Assembly (NCBI RefSeq): GCF_007786445.1
Contig: NZ_VNJI01000006.1
Span: 62,001 to 126,000 of the forward strand
From: Paenibacillus cremeus
GTDB taxonomy: Bacteria > Bacillota > Bacilli > Paenibacillales > NBRC-103111
Direction of reading: 5' to 3'
DNA length: 64,000 bases
Shown: positions 34,104 through 41,877 of the stretch, one piece after another
How the letters are laid out: each line of letters opens with the position of its first letter
How positions within the stretch are numbered: the first letter of the stretch is position 1
The notes under the pieces: generated by a model
The model's database searches: none
What the model was told of the DNA's origin: nothing
The model's input: only the letters and a program-made list of their open reading frames with translations
Made by a program: the position numbers and the translations under genes

Positions 34104-34271
34104 ATGGTGAAGGTCGGGGATTGTGTCGTGTTCCTGCTCGATGGGGTCAGGGGAACCGTCATGGAGGTCAAGGAGAACCTGTGCTGCGTCATTTGGGAGG
34201 ATCATTTTACGAGCTGGGAGCGGGCGGAGCTGTTGGTGCCGGAACGGCTGCTGAACAACCATTTTAAATAG
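34104..34271 (+). CDS. 55-residue protein at the end of the fix operon
   Basis: ATG 34104 to TAG 34271. It starts 5 nt after the fixX stop with GGGGTGA as ribosome site. VKVGDCVVFLLDGVRGTVMEV then CCVIWEDHFTSWERAELLVPE reads like a small SH3/KOW-type barrel, a fold often used for protein contacts. The CC pair at residues 27-28 is notable. No known family assigned. Position suggests a role with FixABCX, but it could be a passenger. Confidence 0.65.
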   Translation: MVKVGDCVVFLLDGVRGTVMEVKENLCCVIWEDHFTSWERAELLVPERLLNNHFK

Positions 34272-34286
34272 ACGACATTACGCGCG

Positions 34287-34313
34287 AAGCTGCCGATTCA
34301 GGCGGCTTTGTTG
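34287..34313 (+). terminator. terminator after the fix operon
   Basis: AAGCTGCC-GATTCA-GGCGGCTT with one G-U pair, followed by TGTTG; a modest T stretch. Confidence 0.55.
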
Positions 34314-34373
34314 CGTTAGTCGGAAAAAGGAGAATCGGCTCGAAAATATACCATTTTTCTAGCAAAAAAAAGA

Positions 34374-34439
34374 TTGACAGATTTGTGAAACGGCAGTAGT
34401 ATTCTCATTAACATAATACCTACTAAACTGGTGGGGTAT
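34374..34439 (+). promoter_or_regulatory. symporter promoter with dyad operator
   Basis: TTGACA (34374-34379), 17-bp spacer, TAGTAT (34397-34402). Just downstream the imperfect dyad ATACCTAC-TAAACTG-GTGGGGTAT (34416-34439) covers the start of the transcript. Its size and ends recall Rrf2-family (CymR/IscR-like) sites; this is inference. Confidence 0.6.
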
Positions 34440-34446
34440 AAAGGGG

Positions 34447-35811
34447 ATGAATTACGTGAAGAATAACCTGTTAACTGCAATTTCGACGAACTGGGTCAGT
34501 TTGCTCGTCTCCATCGTCATCATTGGTTTCTTGTATTTCCTAGCTAGAAAGCGGGTTGGCTTCGGCTCCCGGGTGCTTCTCGCACTGGGACTTGGTCTTG
34601 TGGCGGGGATCATTTTCAACAAAACGAAAATCGATGCCACCAGCGTCAGCACGATCGGAACGATCTACGTCAATCTGGTCAAAATGCTCGTTATTCCGCT
34701 CGTAGTCGTGCTTGTCATCAACAGTATTACATCGATTTCAAGTTTAGGCCATTTGCGGAAAATCGGTGTTAAGACGCTTGTTTGGTTCCTGGTTACCACA
34801 GGGATTGCCGCAATTATCGGTCTCATCGTAGCGCTTGCCTTTGATCCAGGATCAGGCATTGCGCAGGAAATTCCGAAGAGCTTCAAGCCGCGGGACATTC
34901 CGACGTTCTCCCAAGTTATTTTGGACTTAATGCCTACGAACCCGGTCAGCGATATGGCGAATGCCAAAGTCGTTCCGGTCTTGATTTTCTCGATCTTTGT
35001 AGGGATTGCGATGGTTCACGTGGGCTCCAAGAAGCCTGAAGTGATCGGACCGGTGAAGGCGTTCATCGAGTCGTTCGCACAGGTAATGCATCAAGTGGCT
35101 AAGTACATCATCCGCTTGACTCCGTACGGGGTGTTTGCGTTGATCGGCACGATGGCGGCGAAGTACGGCTTGGAAACGTTGATGCCATTGATGAAAGTCG
35201 TTGCAGCTACATACGTGGCGTTGATTCTTCACTTTATTATTACCTTCGGCGGCTTGGTGAGCTTTGTGGCCAAGGTCAACCCGATCAAGTTTTTCCGTAA
35301 AGCGTATCCGACGATCGCAGTTGCCTTCACTACTCGAAGCAGCTACGTTACACTGCCGGTGAACCTGGAAGTCATCACGAAGCGCCTGCGCGTTTCCCCA
35401 AGAATCGCTAGCTTTATCGCACCGCTGGGCTCGACGATGAACATGAACGGCTGCGGCGGCGTATGGCCTGCTGTAGTTGCGATCTTCGTCGCTCGCGTGT
35501 ACAACATTCCGATGGGTATTTCCGAATACATCTTGATTGTCCTCGTCAGCATGATCTCCTCCATTGGGGTGGCTGGCGTACCGGGTCCGGCTTCGATCTC
35601 TACAACGGTTGTACTGACAGCGCTTGGCTTGCCGATTGAAGGCTTGGGTCTGGTACTTGCGATCGACGCAGTTGTAGATATGGGACGTACAGCGGTTAAC
35701 GCAACAGGTACTACCGTCGTTTCGCTGGTAGTAGCCAACTCCGAAGGCGAGTTCGACCGCGAGTCGTTCAACCGCGATGAAGAAGACCAAATGGAATTGA
35801 ACATGGCGTAA
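34447..35811 (+). CDS. dicarboxylate/amino acid:cation symporter, TcyP-like
   Basis: 454 residues with eight or more membrane segments. DAACS motifs: VKMLVIPLVVV, LMPTNPV, the hairpin AFTTRSSYVTLPVN, NMNGCGGVWPA and DAVVDMGRTAVNATG. Residue pattern is closer to the L-cystine carrier TcyP of Bacillus than to glutamate carriers. The start may be ATG 34447 (GGTGGGG 10 nt upstream) or GTG 34456 (AAGGGG 9 nt upstream). Own promoter and terminator. A CymR-like dyad in the leader would agree with sulfur-controlled cystine uptake. Confidence 0.85.
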   Translation: MNYVKNNLLTAISTNWVSLLVSIVIIGFLYFLARKRVGFGSRVLLALGLGLVAGIIFNKTKIDATSVSTIGTIYVNLVKMLVIPLVVVLVINSITSISSLGHLRKIGVKTLVWFLVTTGIAAIIGLIVALAFDPGSGIAQEIPKSFKPRDIPTFSQVILDLMPTNPVSDMANAKVVPVLIFSIFVGIAMVHVGSKKPEVIGPVKAFIESFAQVMHQVAKYIIRLTPYGVFALIGTMAAKYGLETLMPLMKVVAATYVALILHFIITFGGLVSFVAKVNPIKFFRKAYPTIAVAFTTRSSYVTLPVNLEVITKRLRVSPRIASFIAPLGSTMNMNGCGGVWPAVVAIFVARVYNIPMGISEYILIVLVSMISSIGVAGVPGPASISTTVVLTALGLPIEGLGLVLAIDAVVDMGRTAVNATGTTVVSLVVANSEGEFDRESFNRDEEDQMELNMA

Positions 35812-35832
35812 GCAAGCCTGCATAGAGTAAAA

Positions 35833-35880
35833 AAAGAACAGTCGAGCAAGGAGCGATCCTTGTCCGGCTGTTCTTTGTTT
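35833..35880 (+). terminator. terminator after the symporter
   Basis: AAAGAACAGTCG pairs with CGGCTGTTCTTT, inner CAAGGA/TCCTTG, followed by a T-rich stretch. Confidence 0.85.
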
Positions 35881-35902
35881 TGTGGGGGCTGCGGGTTATG
35901 GT

Positions 35903-36379
35903 TTATGGGCGCGAAAAGCCTTCCTCCACCAGGTACTCCACCGCTTCCTCGTACGTTTCGAAGGCGGACTCCAGGTTCAGGCCAGCATACACGTACCACA
36001 GCTCGTCATCCTCTCGGATCAGCAGCAGCGTCTGCCCGTTCGGCCCCATCCAGCGCTCTTCCTCGTTGGCATCGCCGCTGACGGCTTGTTCTGCCGCCGT
36101 CTTGGGTGCCAAGGAACGAATGGAAGCCTCTACGAGCTTGTGCAGGTCGTCGGCCGAGTAGTCGCGGACATTGACCAGGCCCTTGTCGTCTGTCTCGTAG
36201 CCTTGCAGATGCCCGGCGTAGACGAAGCCGTTGCCGTTCGGATGCAGATGATACACGACCGTCTTCTTATCGTAAGCGCTTTGCTCATAGTGGAAATTAA
36301 CCCGTCCCAGCGAAACATCCTTCCGTTCCAGCTCCGGGAATTTGGCGATGACCGCCAGCTTTTGTTCGAATGTCAGCAT
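35903..36379 (-). CDS. hypothetical protein
   Basis: 158 residues from ATG 36379 (GGAGAGG about 10 nt upstream). Soluble, acidic, without signal peptide or membrane span. Contains LTFEQKLAVIAKFPELERKDVSLGRVNFHYE, a HLHPNGNGFVYAGHL stretch, and a C-terminal pair LWYVYAGLNLESAFETYEEAVEYLVEEGF. It looks like a conserved Paenibacillus protein of unknown function. Stand-alone gene. Confidence 0.65.
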   Translation of the reverse strand: MLTFEQKLAVIAKFPELERKDVSLGRVNFHYEQSAYDKKTVVYHLHPNGNGFVYAGHLQGYETDDKGLVNVRDYSADDLHKLVEASIRSLAPKTAAEQAVSGDANEEERWMGPNGQTLLLIREDDELWYVYAGLNLESAFETYEEAVEYLVEEGFSRP

Positions 36380-36510
36380 GAATTTCAATCCTCTCCAGCA
36401 GCCGCCTCAAGCGGGCGACCCTTCTACCGATCTAGTTTTTCCAACCTGCCGCCGAGTTTAAACTTTCCTTTCGGACATTGCTTCCATTGTACACCATATT
36501 AGATGTAAAA

Positions 36511-36547
36511 AAAGCCCGAACCTTAATTGACTTAAGGTGCAGGCTTT
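36511..36547 (-). terminator. terminator after the stalk-domain protein gene
   Basis: On the - strand AAGCCTGCACCTTAAG, loop TCAA, TTAAGGTTCGGGCTT, then a T run. Confidence 0.8.
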
Positions 36548-36553
36548 ATGCAG

Positions 36554-37723
36554 CTATTTTTGTGGAGCAGCTTTGGTGGAGATCGTGATCATGCCTTGCG
36601 CATCGATCTTCATGTCGGCTTTCAGCACTTTGGTGACAAAATCGAGCGGGACATACATTTTGTCGGCTTGAATGAGCGGAGCGGCGCCTAGCTCGAATGG
36701 AGCCACCTTGGCGAACGTGTAGCGGTCCTTGCCTTCTTGCACGGAGGTCCACTCAGCGCCCTGTGTCAGCTCGACAGAACGAGTGTCCCCGTTCCACGTC
36801 AGCTTGTAGCCCAGCGCTTCGGACACGAGCCGCAGCGGAATCATCGTGATTCCCTTGTCGTTTACGAACACGGGTGCGTCATCCAGGGCTACACTCGTTC
36901 CGTTCACGAGGACGGCGGACTTGTTCAGCGATGCTGGAGCGGCTGGAGCCTGAGCGGACAGCTGTGGCAGAGCGATACGGAACTCTGGAGTCCCGCTGAC
37001 GCCCGGGGCAATGGAGTATTTGTCAAAGACGATGACCGCCTCGTTGTTGTCGATGTAGAAGCCTTGCGTGTCGGAGATGCCTTTGAACGCGTCTTTAAAA
37101 TACTTGTCCGGCTGCTCGGCGATTTGAGCCGCAATCTGCTTGTTGATCAGCTCTTTGTAGTTGTCGCCGAACAAGCTGCTCAGCTCGAACGGCGAAGCCT
37201 GCTCTCCGTTGACGATATTGTAAAACGACAGTCGCGGCATGCCCGTTCCTCCGGTTGCGGTGCAAGACGTCACCACCAGGGAGAGCACCTCCGTTCCAGC
37301 AGCGTCTTTTCCTTTGGTCACCTTGTACGTGATGGTCAGCTCAAAAGGCCTCAAATCGAAGCCTGCGGCCTTCGCTTTCGCTGCTGCGTCATCAGCCTCC
37401 TTCGTCCAAGCGTCGACATCCTTCATCGCATTGCGTTCGATGGTGTCATTCACCTGATCGGCGTAGGGCTGGTCCTTCAGACCTTGAATGACCGGAATTT
37501 GAAGATTCACCTTCAAATTCGTCTTCGAATCCTTGATTTCCTTCGTCGTGACAGTCACGGACGATGCATCCGTCAGCTTGATGGAGATCGGCACCGCGTT
37601 CACCGGAGCGGATGGCGTTGCCGTTGCCGTTGCCGCATAAGCGGAGGAGAGCGGCAGGCCGGCCAGCAGCAGGCTTCCGGCTAGGCTCAGCCTCATTAAC
37701 TTGATTTTATTGTTCATAATCAT
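36554..37723 (-). CDS. secreted protein with DUF4163/DUF3298-type and copper-amine-oxidase-N domains
   Basis: 389 residues. Sec signal peptide (LSLAGSLLLAGLPLSSAYA), then a PdaC/RsiV-like region (about 45-255: VNLQIPVIQGLKDQPYADQVND, FELSSLFGDNYKELINKQI, YIDNNEAVIVFDKYSIAPG), then two halves of a CuAO_N1 'stalk' domain (GTSVALDDAPVFVNDKGITMIPLRLVSEALGY; KMYVPLDFVTKVL). Such proteins act at the cell wall of Paenibacillus; no catalytic residues are evident. Stand-alone gene. A small dyad GTTAC-AAAATG-GTAAC lies upstream near 37790. Confidence 0.85.
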   Translation of the reverse strand: MIMNNKIKLMRLSLAGSLLLAGLPLSSAYAATATATPSAPVNAVPISIKLTDASSVTVTTKEIKDSKTNLKVNLQIPVIQGLKDQPYADQVNDTIERNAMKDVDAWTKEADDAAAKAKAAGFDLRPFELTITYKVTKGKDAAGTEVLSLVVTSCTATGGTGMPRLSFYNIVNGEQASPFELSSLFGDNYKELINKQIAAQIAEQPDKYFKDAFKGISDTQGFYIDNNEAVIVFDKYSIAPGVSGTPEFRIALPQLSAQAPAAPASLNKSAVLVNGTSVALDDAPVFVNDKGITMIPLRLVSEALGYKLTWNGDTRSVELTQGAEWTSVQEGKDRYTFAKVAPFELGAAPLIQADKMYVPLDFVTKVLKADMKIDAQGMITISTKAAPQK

Positions 37724-37911
37724 TCGGCCTCATTTCTCAGGGTTCGTCGTGCTTATGTCCTTATAGTAGCGTACTCTGGCCAACAGAGGGTTACAAAATG
37801 GTAACAGTTGCATTTGTCCGGTAGCCGTGCCACGGGCAAGCCCCCGTTCATAGCATGATTAGGAAATGACTGTGCAACCACCTAACCGTAATGAAAGGAG
37901 GGGGATTGGTC

Positions 37912-38673
37912 GTGGGGAAATATCCGAATACGAAGCTGGGCAACACGAAGCACCTCATCTCGAACGTAGCCCTCAGGAAGCACTATCCGGAGACGCATAT
38001 GGCAACGGCCAAGCAGGTGCAGCGGATGCTGGAACGCTATCGCATGGTATATGTGAAGCCGAACGTGGGCACTGGCGGGCATGGGGTGATGAAGGCGGAA
38101 CGATTGACCCGGTCGGGGAAAATGAAGTATCGCTTCAAGCTGGGTACGATGGAGCGTCAGTTCACTACGTATCCGGCCTTTTATGCTGCGCTGCGGCACG
38201 CCTTTCGAGGCAGGTCGTACGTCGTTCAGCGGGGCATCCGAATGCTGACGTATCGGAAGCGGCCGTTTGACATCCGCATCATGGTGCAGCTCAATCGAAG
38301 CGGACGATGGACGCACACGGGGACGATCGGGCGGCTGGCGCATCCGAAGCGGATCGTGACCAACTATCACAGCGGGGGAACTCCACTGCCGCTCGAGAGG
38401 CTCATGAGACCTTACCTGAGAGGTGCACGGATGACGCGGTTTGCCAGACGGATTGCCGCTTTAGGGGTGAGGACGGCCCTGCATATGCAGCAGGGCTATC
38501 CGCGGTTAAAAGAGGCCGGCGTGGACGTCGGGGTGGACCGAAAGCTGCGGCCGTGGATTTTCGAAGTGAATTTCAGACCGGATCCGTTTATTTTTCTCAA
38601 GCTGGGCAAGCCGGCGGTGTTCCGCCGCATCATCGATTTAACCCGATATCATGGGCGATTCCGTAAGAAATAA
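37912..38673 (+). CDS. YheC/YheD family coat-associated ATP-grasp protein
   Basis: 253 residues from GTG 37912, about 9 nt after a strong AAGGAGGGGG; TTG 37906 and ATG 37891 are in the same frame but too close to that site or inside it. ATP-grasp features: VYVKPNVGTGGHGVMK near residue 45, YVVQRGIRM, FDIRIMVQLN and EVNFRPDPFIF. The family includes endospore coat-associated YheC/YheD; the ligated substrate is unknown. Very basic protein. Stand-alone gene. Confidence 0.85.
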   Translation: MGKYPNTKLGNTKHLISNVALRKHYPETHMATAKQVQRMLERYRMVYVKPNVGTGGHGVMKAERLTRSGKMKYRFKLGTMERQFTTYPAFYAALRHAFRGRSYVVQRGIRMLTYRKRPFDIRIMVQLNRSGRWTHTGTIGRLAHPKRIVTNYHSGGTPLPLERLMRPYLRGARMTRFARRIAALGVRTALHMQQGYPRLKEAGVDVGVDRKLRPWIFEVNFRPDPFIFLKLGKPAVFRRIIDLTRYHGRFRKK

Positions 38674-38771
38674 GTCCCGAGTGAATGTTCGTGTTTTGAC
38701 GCAATGTGTCGCAAAATTTTAAAAATACAATCTAAAAATTAAAAAAATAACGAACAAAACTGATAAAAACG

Positions 38772-38800
38772 TTGACATTATTCCAAAACCGGATTATGAT
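38772..38800 (+). promoter_or_regulatory. sigma-A promoter of the riboswitch transcript
   Basis: TTGACA (38772-38777), exactly 17 bp, TATGAT (38795-38800). Predicted start near 38807, 30 nt before the aptamer. Confidence 0.8.
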
Positions 38801-38836
38801 TCTCATGGCTCCACTAACAACTGATGCTCATAACTA

Positions 38837-38907
38837 CTGTTCGTATATCCCTGGCAATACGGGTTGGGGGTCTCTACAAGGAACCGAGAATTCCTGACTA
38901 CGAATGG
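38837..38907 (+). ncRNA. purine riboswitch aptamer, guanine class
   Basis: P1 TTCGTA/TACGAA (38840-38845/38899-38904, extendable by three pairs). J1/2 TAT. P2 CCCTGGC/GTTGGGG (38849-38855/38863-38869). L2 AATACGG. J2/3 GTCTCTAC (consensus GTTTCTAC, with U48 replaced by C). P3 AGGAA/TTCCT with L3 CCGAGAA. J3/1 GACTA, whose C at 38898 is the C74 position that pairs with guanine or hypoxanthine. All core parts are in place. Confidence 0.88.
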
Positions 38908-38948
38908 GTGTGGATTTATTGCACCCAGATGGAGTCGGGGATTTTTTT
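38889..38948 (+). terminator. riboswitch expression-platform terminator overlapping the aptamer
   Basis: AATTCCTGACT (38889-38899) pairs over 11 bp with AGTCGGGGATT (38933-38943), enclosing TGGGTG/CACCCA (38905-38910/38922-38927), then TTTTTTT. The left arm is the 3' strand of P3 plus J3/1, so aptamer and terminator exclude each other; ligand binding should prevent termination. Confidence 0.7.
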
Positions 38949-38986
38949 GTGCTTAGATTTCGGCAATTCACAATCCGGGAGGCTGT

Positions 38987-40432
38987 ATGAACATGAACCA
39001 GCGTTATGATGTGATTATTGTAGGAGCAGGACCGGCAGGCATTTTTGCCGCTTATGAATTGACTTTGAAGGCGCCTCATTTGAAGGTGCTGTTAGTAGAT
39101 AAAGGGCATGATATCGATAGCCGTAGATGTCCGATCCTGGAGGAAAAGATCAAGCTCTGTCCGCCTCCGGCCGGCAAGAAGGAATTTGCAGGCTGTCTGC
39201 CCGCCTGTTCCATTACCGCAGGCTTCGGGGGAGCAGGCGCTTACAGCGACGGCAAGTTCAACATCACGACGGAGTTCGGCGGCTGGCTGACCGATTATTT
39301 GGCGCCGTCCAAGGTGCTCGATCTGATCCGCTATGTCGATAGCATCAACCTAGAGCATGGGGCGACCGACTTTGTAACTGACCCGACGACACCGGTGGTG
39401 CGCTCGATCGAGCAGCGGGCGTATGCCGCGGGTCTCAAGCTGCTGCGGGCGCAGGTGCGGCACCTCGGGACCGAGCAAAACCTGGAGATTCTCAAATCGA
39501 TCAATTCCTACCTGAAGGAGCGCATCGATATGCAGTTCAAGACGGAAGTGGCGGATCTCTTGACCGTCAAAACAGCGAGCGGTCACCAGGTCAAAGGAAT
39601 CGTACTTCGCAGCGGAGAGGAAATCGAGGCGGGCGATGTGATCGTCGCTCCCGGCCGGGACGGCTCGGCTTGGCTGACGGACGTGCTGCGCAAGCGCCGC
39701 CTGAAGATGTACAACAACCAAGTGGATGTCGGCGTACGGGTGGAGACGTCCGATGTCGTCATGCGCGAGATCAACGAGCATTTGTATGAAGGCAAGTTTG
39801 TATTCAACACGTCGGTCGGAACGCGGGTGCGCACGTTCTGCAGCAACCCTTCCGGGCACGTTGTAGTCGAGAACCACAGCGGCGTCATGGCGGCGAACGG
39901 CCATGCCTACAAGGATCCGGCGCTAGGCTCGACGAACACCAACTTCGCGCTGCTCGTGTCGCACCGGTTCACGGAGCCGTTCGATAAGCCGAACGAGTAT
40001 GCACGGGAAATTTGCGAGCGGGCGAACGACCTGTCCAGCGGCGGGGTCATCGTACAGAAGTACGGGGACATTATCCGCGGCAGACGCTCCACCGAAGCGC
40101 GGATCAAGGAAGGCTTCCTGGAGCCGACCCTGAAGGAAGCGGTGCCGGGCGATCTGGGGCTGGTGCTGCCGTACAATACAATGAAGAGCTTAATCGAGAT
40201 GGTCGAGGCGCTCGATAAGGTGACGCCGGGGATTGCCTCGGAGCACACGCTGTTCTACGGGGTAGAGGCGAAGTTCTACTCGGCCCGTCCGAAGCTGAGC
40301 GAGCAGCTCGAAACGGAGATCAAGGGGCTTTACTGCGGCGGCGACGGCGCGGGCGTGACGCGCGGCTTGGCGCAAGCGGGTGCGGCCGGCGTCTGGATTG
40401 CCAGAAGCATTGTAGATCGCTTGAACGGGTAA
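38987..40432 (+). CDS. NAD(P)/FAD-dependent oxidoreductase (COG2509 type)
   Basis: 481 residues. FAD motif DVIIVGAGPAGIFAAYELTLK at the N-terminus, a cysteine-containing insert SRRCPILEEKIKLCPPP and FAGCLPACSITAGFGGAGAYSDGK (typical of this uncharacterised dehydrogenase family), and a C-terminal FAD segment GLYCGGDGAGVTRGLAQAGAAGVW. Reaction unknown. It is the only gene behind the purine riboswitch, which suggests a link with purine status. ATG 38987 has GGGAGG 4 nt upstream; ATG 38993 has better spacing. Confidence 0.88.
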   Translation: MNMNQRYDVIIVGAGPAGIFAAYELTLKAPHLKVLLVDKGHDIDSRRCPILEEKIKLCPPPAGKKEFAGCLPACSITAGFGGAGAYSDGKFNITTEFGGWLTDYLAPSKVLDLIRYVDSINLEHGATDFVTDPTTPVVRSIEQRAYAAGLKLLRAQVRHLGTEQNLEILKSINSYLKERIDMQFKTEVADLLTVKTASGHQVKGIVLRSGEEIEAGDVIVAPGRDGSAWLTDVLRKRRLKMYNNQVDVGVRVETSDVVMREINEHLYEGKFVFNTSVGTRVRTFCSNPSGHVVVENHSGVMAANGHAYKDPALGSTNTNFALLVSHRFTEPFDKPNEYAREICERANDLSSGGVIVQKYGDIIRGRRSTEARIKEGFLEPTLKEAVPGDLGLVLPYNTMKSLIEMVEALDKVTPGIASEHTLFYGVEAKFYSARPKLSEQLETEIKGLYCGGDGAGVTRGLAQAGAAGVWIARSIVDRLNG

Positions 40433-40459
40433 ATAATGTAAAATAGGCAGTCTCCTCTA

Positions 40460-40503
40460 TTGCATAAACTAATGATATTAGTTATAATGCTAATAACATT
40501 AGT
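40460..40503 (+). promoter_or_regulatory. promoter with two TetR-type operators
   Basis: -35 TTGCAT (40460-40465), 17-bp spacer, -10 TATAAT (40483-40488). The spacer holds the perfect palindrome ACTAAT-GAT-ATTAGT (40468-40482); a near-identical copy GCTAAT-AAC-ATTAGT (40489-40503) directly follows the -10 box. Likely operators for the TetR gene of this operon. Confidence 0.8.
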
Positions 40504-40528
40504 TTTTAATTTGAGGAGGCTGTTTTTT

Positions 40529-41269
40529 ATGCGTGCTCGACAAGCCGGATCCGTTTATCAGCTGACGTTTTTGCCCCGATTGTTTCCTGTGAATTGTTAT
40601 TTGGTCGAGGAAGAGAAGGAGCTTACGCTCATCGATGCGGCTTTGCCTTACAGTGCTAAGGGCATCCTTGAGGCTGGAGCACGGATCGGCAAGCCGATCA
40701 CGCGTATTGTGCTGACGCACGCCCACGGGGATCACGTAGGGGCCTTAGACGCGCTCAAGCAGGCGCTGCCGAACGCTCAGGTGCTCATTTCCCGCCGGGA
40801 TCACCGGCTGCTGCAAGGGGATGTGGGCCTGGAGCCGGGCGAACGGAATACGCCGATCAAAGGCGGGGTTCCGAAGACACTGCAGACGCGGGCGGATGTA
40901 CTGCTGAGCGAAGGGGATATGGTGGGCTCGCTGCGGGCCATCGCCGTGCCGGGGCATACGCCGGGACATATGGCCTTCTATGACGAACGGAGCGGGGCGC
41001 TGATCGCTGGCGATGCCCTTCAAACCCGGGGCGGCATAGCGGTGGCCGGGGTCGTGAACCCTTGGTTTCCATTTCCTGCGTTCGGAACGTGGGACGCGGA
41101 CGCAGCGCTGGTCAGCGCACGTAAGCTGAGGGAGCTGAAGCCGTCGCTGCTGGCGGTCGGACACGGCGCGATGCTGGCGCAGCCGCAGCAGGCCTTGGAG
41201 AAGGCGATTCGGGATGCGGAGAAAGCAATGGAAAAGAGGAACAAGCATGGCCTACAGACAAGGGCTTGA
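40529..41269 (+). CDS. metallo-beta-lactamase-fold hydrolase
   Basis: 246 residues from ATG 40529 (GAGGAGG about 9 nt upstream). Motif THAHGDHVGALDAL near residue 63, then VPGHTPGHMAFYD, LIAGDAL and VGHGAML supply the metal ligands of a binuclear centre. Substrate unknown; similar enzymes act on thioesters or lactones. First gene of an operon with a TetR regulator whose reading frame overlaps by 23 nt. Confidence 0.9.
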   Translation: MRARQAGSVYQLTFLPRLFPVNCYLVEEEKELTLIDAALPYSAKGILEAGARIGKPITRIVLTHAHGDHVGALDALKQALPNAQVLISRRDHRLLQGDVGLEPGERNTPIKGGVPKTLQTRADVLLSEGDMVGSLRAIAVPGHTPGHMAFYDERSGALIAGDALQTRGGIAVAGVVNPWFPFPAFGTWDADAALVSARKLRELKPSLLAVGHGAMLAQPQQALEKAIRDAEKAMEKRNKHGLQTRA

Positions 41270-41816
41270 TAAGCAGTCGGTGCTGCTGGCGGCCGTGGAG
41301 CTGGCGGATCAGGTTGGGATCGAGCAGGTCACGCTGGCGGCGCTCGCGGAGAAGCTGAACGTCAAGACGCCGTCGCTGTACAATCACATCAAGGGCCTGC
41401 CAGGTCTGCGCAGAGCGCTGGCGCTTCATGGCTTGGTGCAGCTGAAGGAGACGCTGAAGGAAAGCGTAGTGGGTAAGTCCGGGGATGACGCCTTAATGGC
41501 CGCGGGCCTGGCATACTTGGCTTTTGTACGCCGGCACCCCGGCTTGTATGAAGCTACGTTGATCGCGAATGATATGGCGGCTACCGATGCCGAGCTTCAG
41601 GAGCTCGCGACCTCCATTGTCAGCTTGATGCTGCGCATGCTGGAAGCCCTGCAGCTGGAGCCAGAGGCGGCGCTGCATACGGTGCGCGGCTTTCGCAGTA
41701 TCGTTCACGGTTTTGCGACCTTGGAGGGCAGGTATGGCTTCCGCATGGCGCTCGATCGGGATGAGAGCTTTCATCGGCTGCTGTCCACCTACTTGAAGGG
41801 CTTGCGGAGTTCGTAA
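41247..41816 (+). CDS. TetR/AcrR family repressor
   Basis: 189 residues from ATG 41247 (AAGAGG upstream). HTH: VTLAALAEKLNVKTPSLYNHIKGLPGLRRALA. The C-terminal effector domain (WHG/TetR_C_33-like) has FRSIVHGFATLE. Expected to repress its own operon through the two ACTAAT/ATTAGT palindromes at the promoter. Effector unknown, probably a substrate of the metallo-hydrolase. Confidence 0.9.
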   Translation: MAYRQGLDKQSVLLAAVELADQVGIEQVTLAALAEKLNVKTPSLYNHIKGLPGLRRALALHGLVQLKETLKESVVGKSGDDALMAAGLAYLAFVRRHPGLYEATLIANDMAATDAELQELATSIVSLMLRMLEALQLEPEAALHTVRGFRSIVHGFATLEGRYGFRMALDRDESFHRLLSTYLKGLRSS

Positions 41817-41833
41817 TGAAGGAATAACGACAG

Positions 41834-41870
41834 CGCCCTATCCCATTCCCTGAGAGAACGGCATAGGGCG
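41834..41870. terminator. hairpin between convergent genes
   Basis: CGCCCTAT (41834-41841) pairs with ATAGGGCG (41863-41870). No T run, so terminator function is uncertain. Confidence 0.4.
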
Positions 41871-41877
41871 TAAACAT

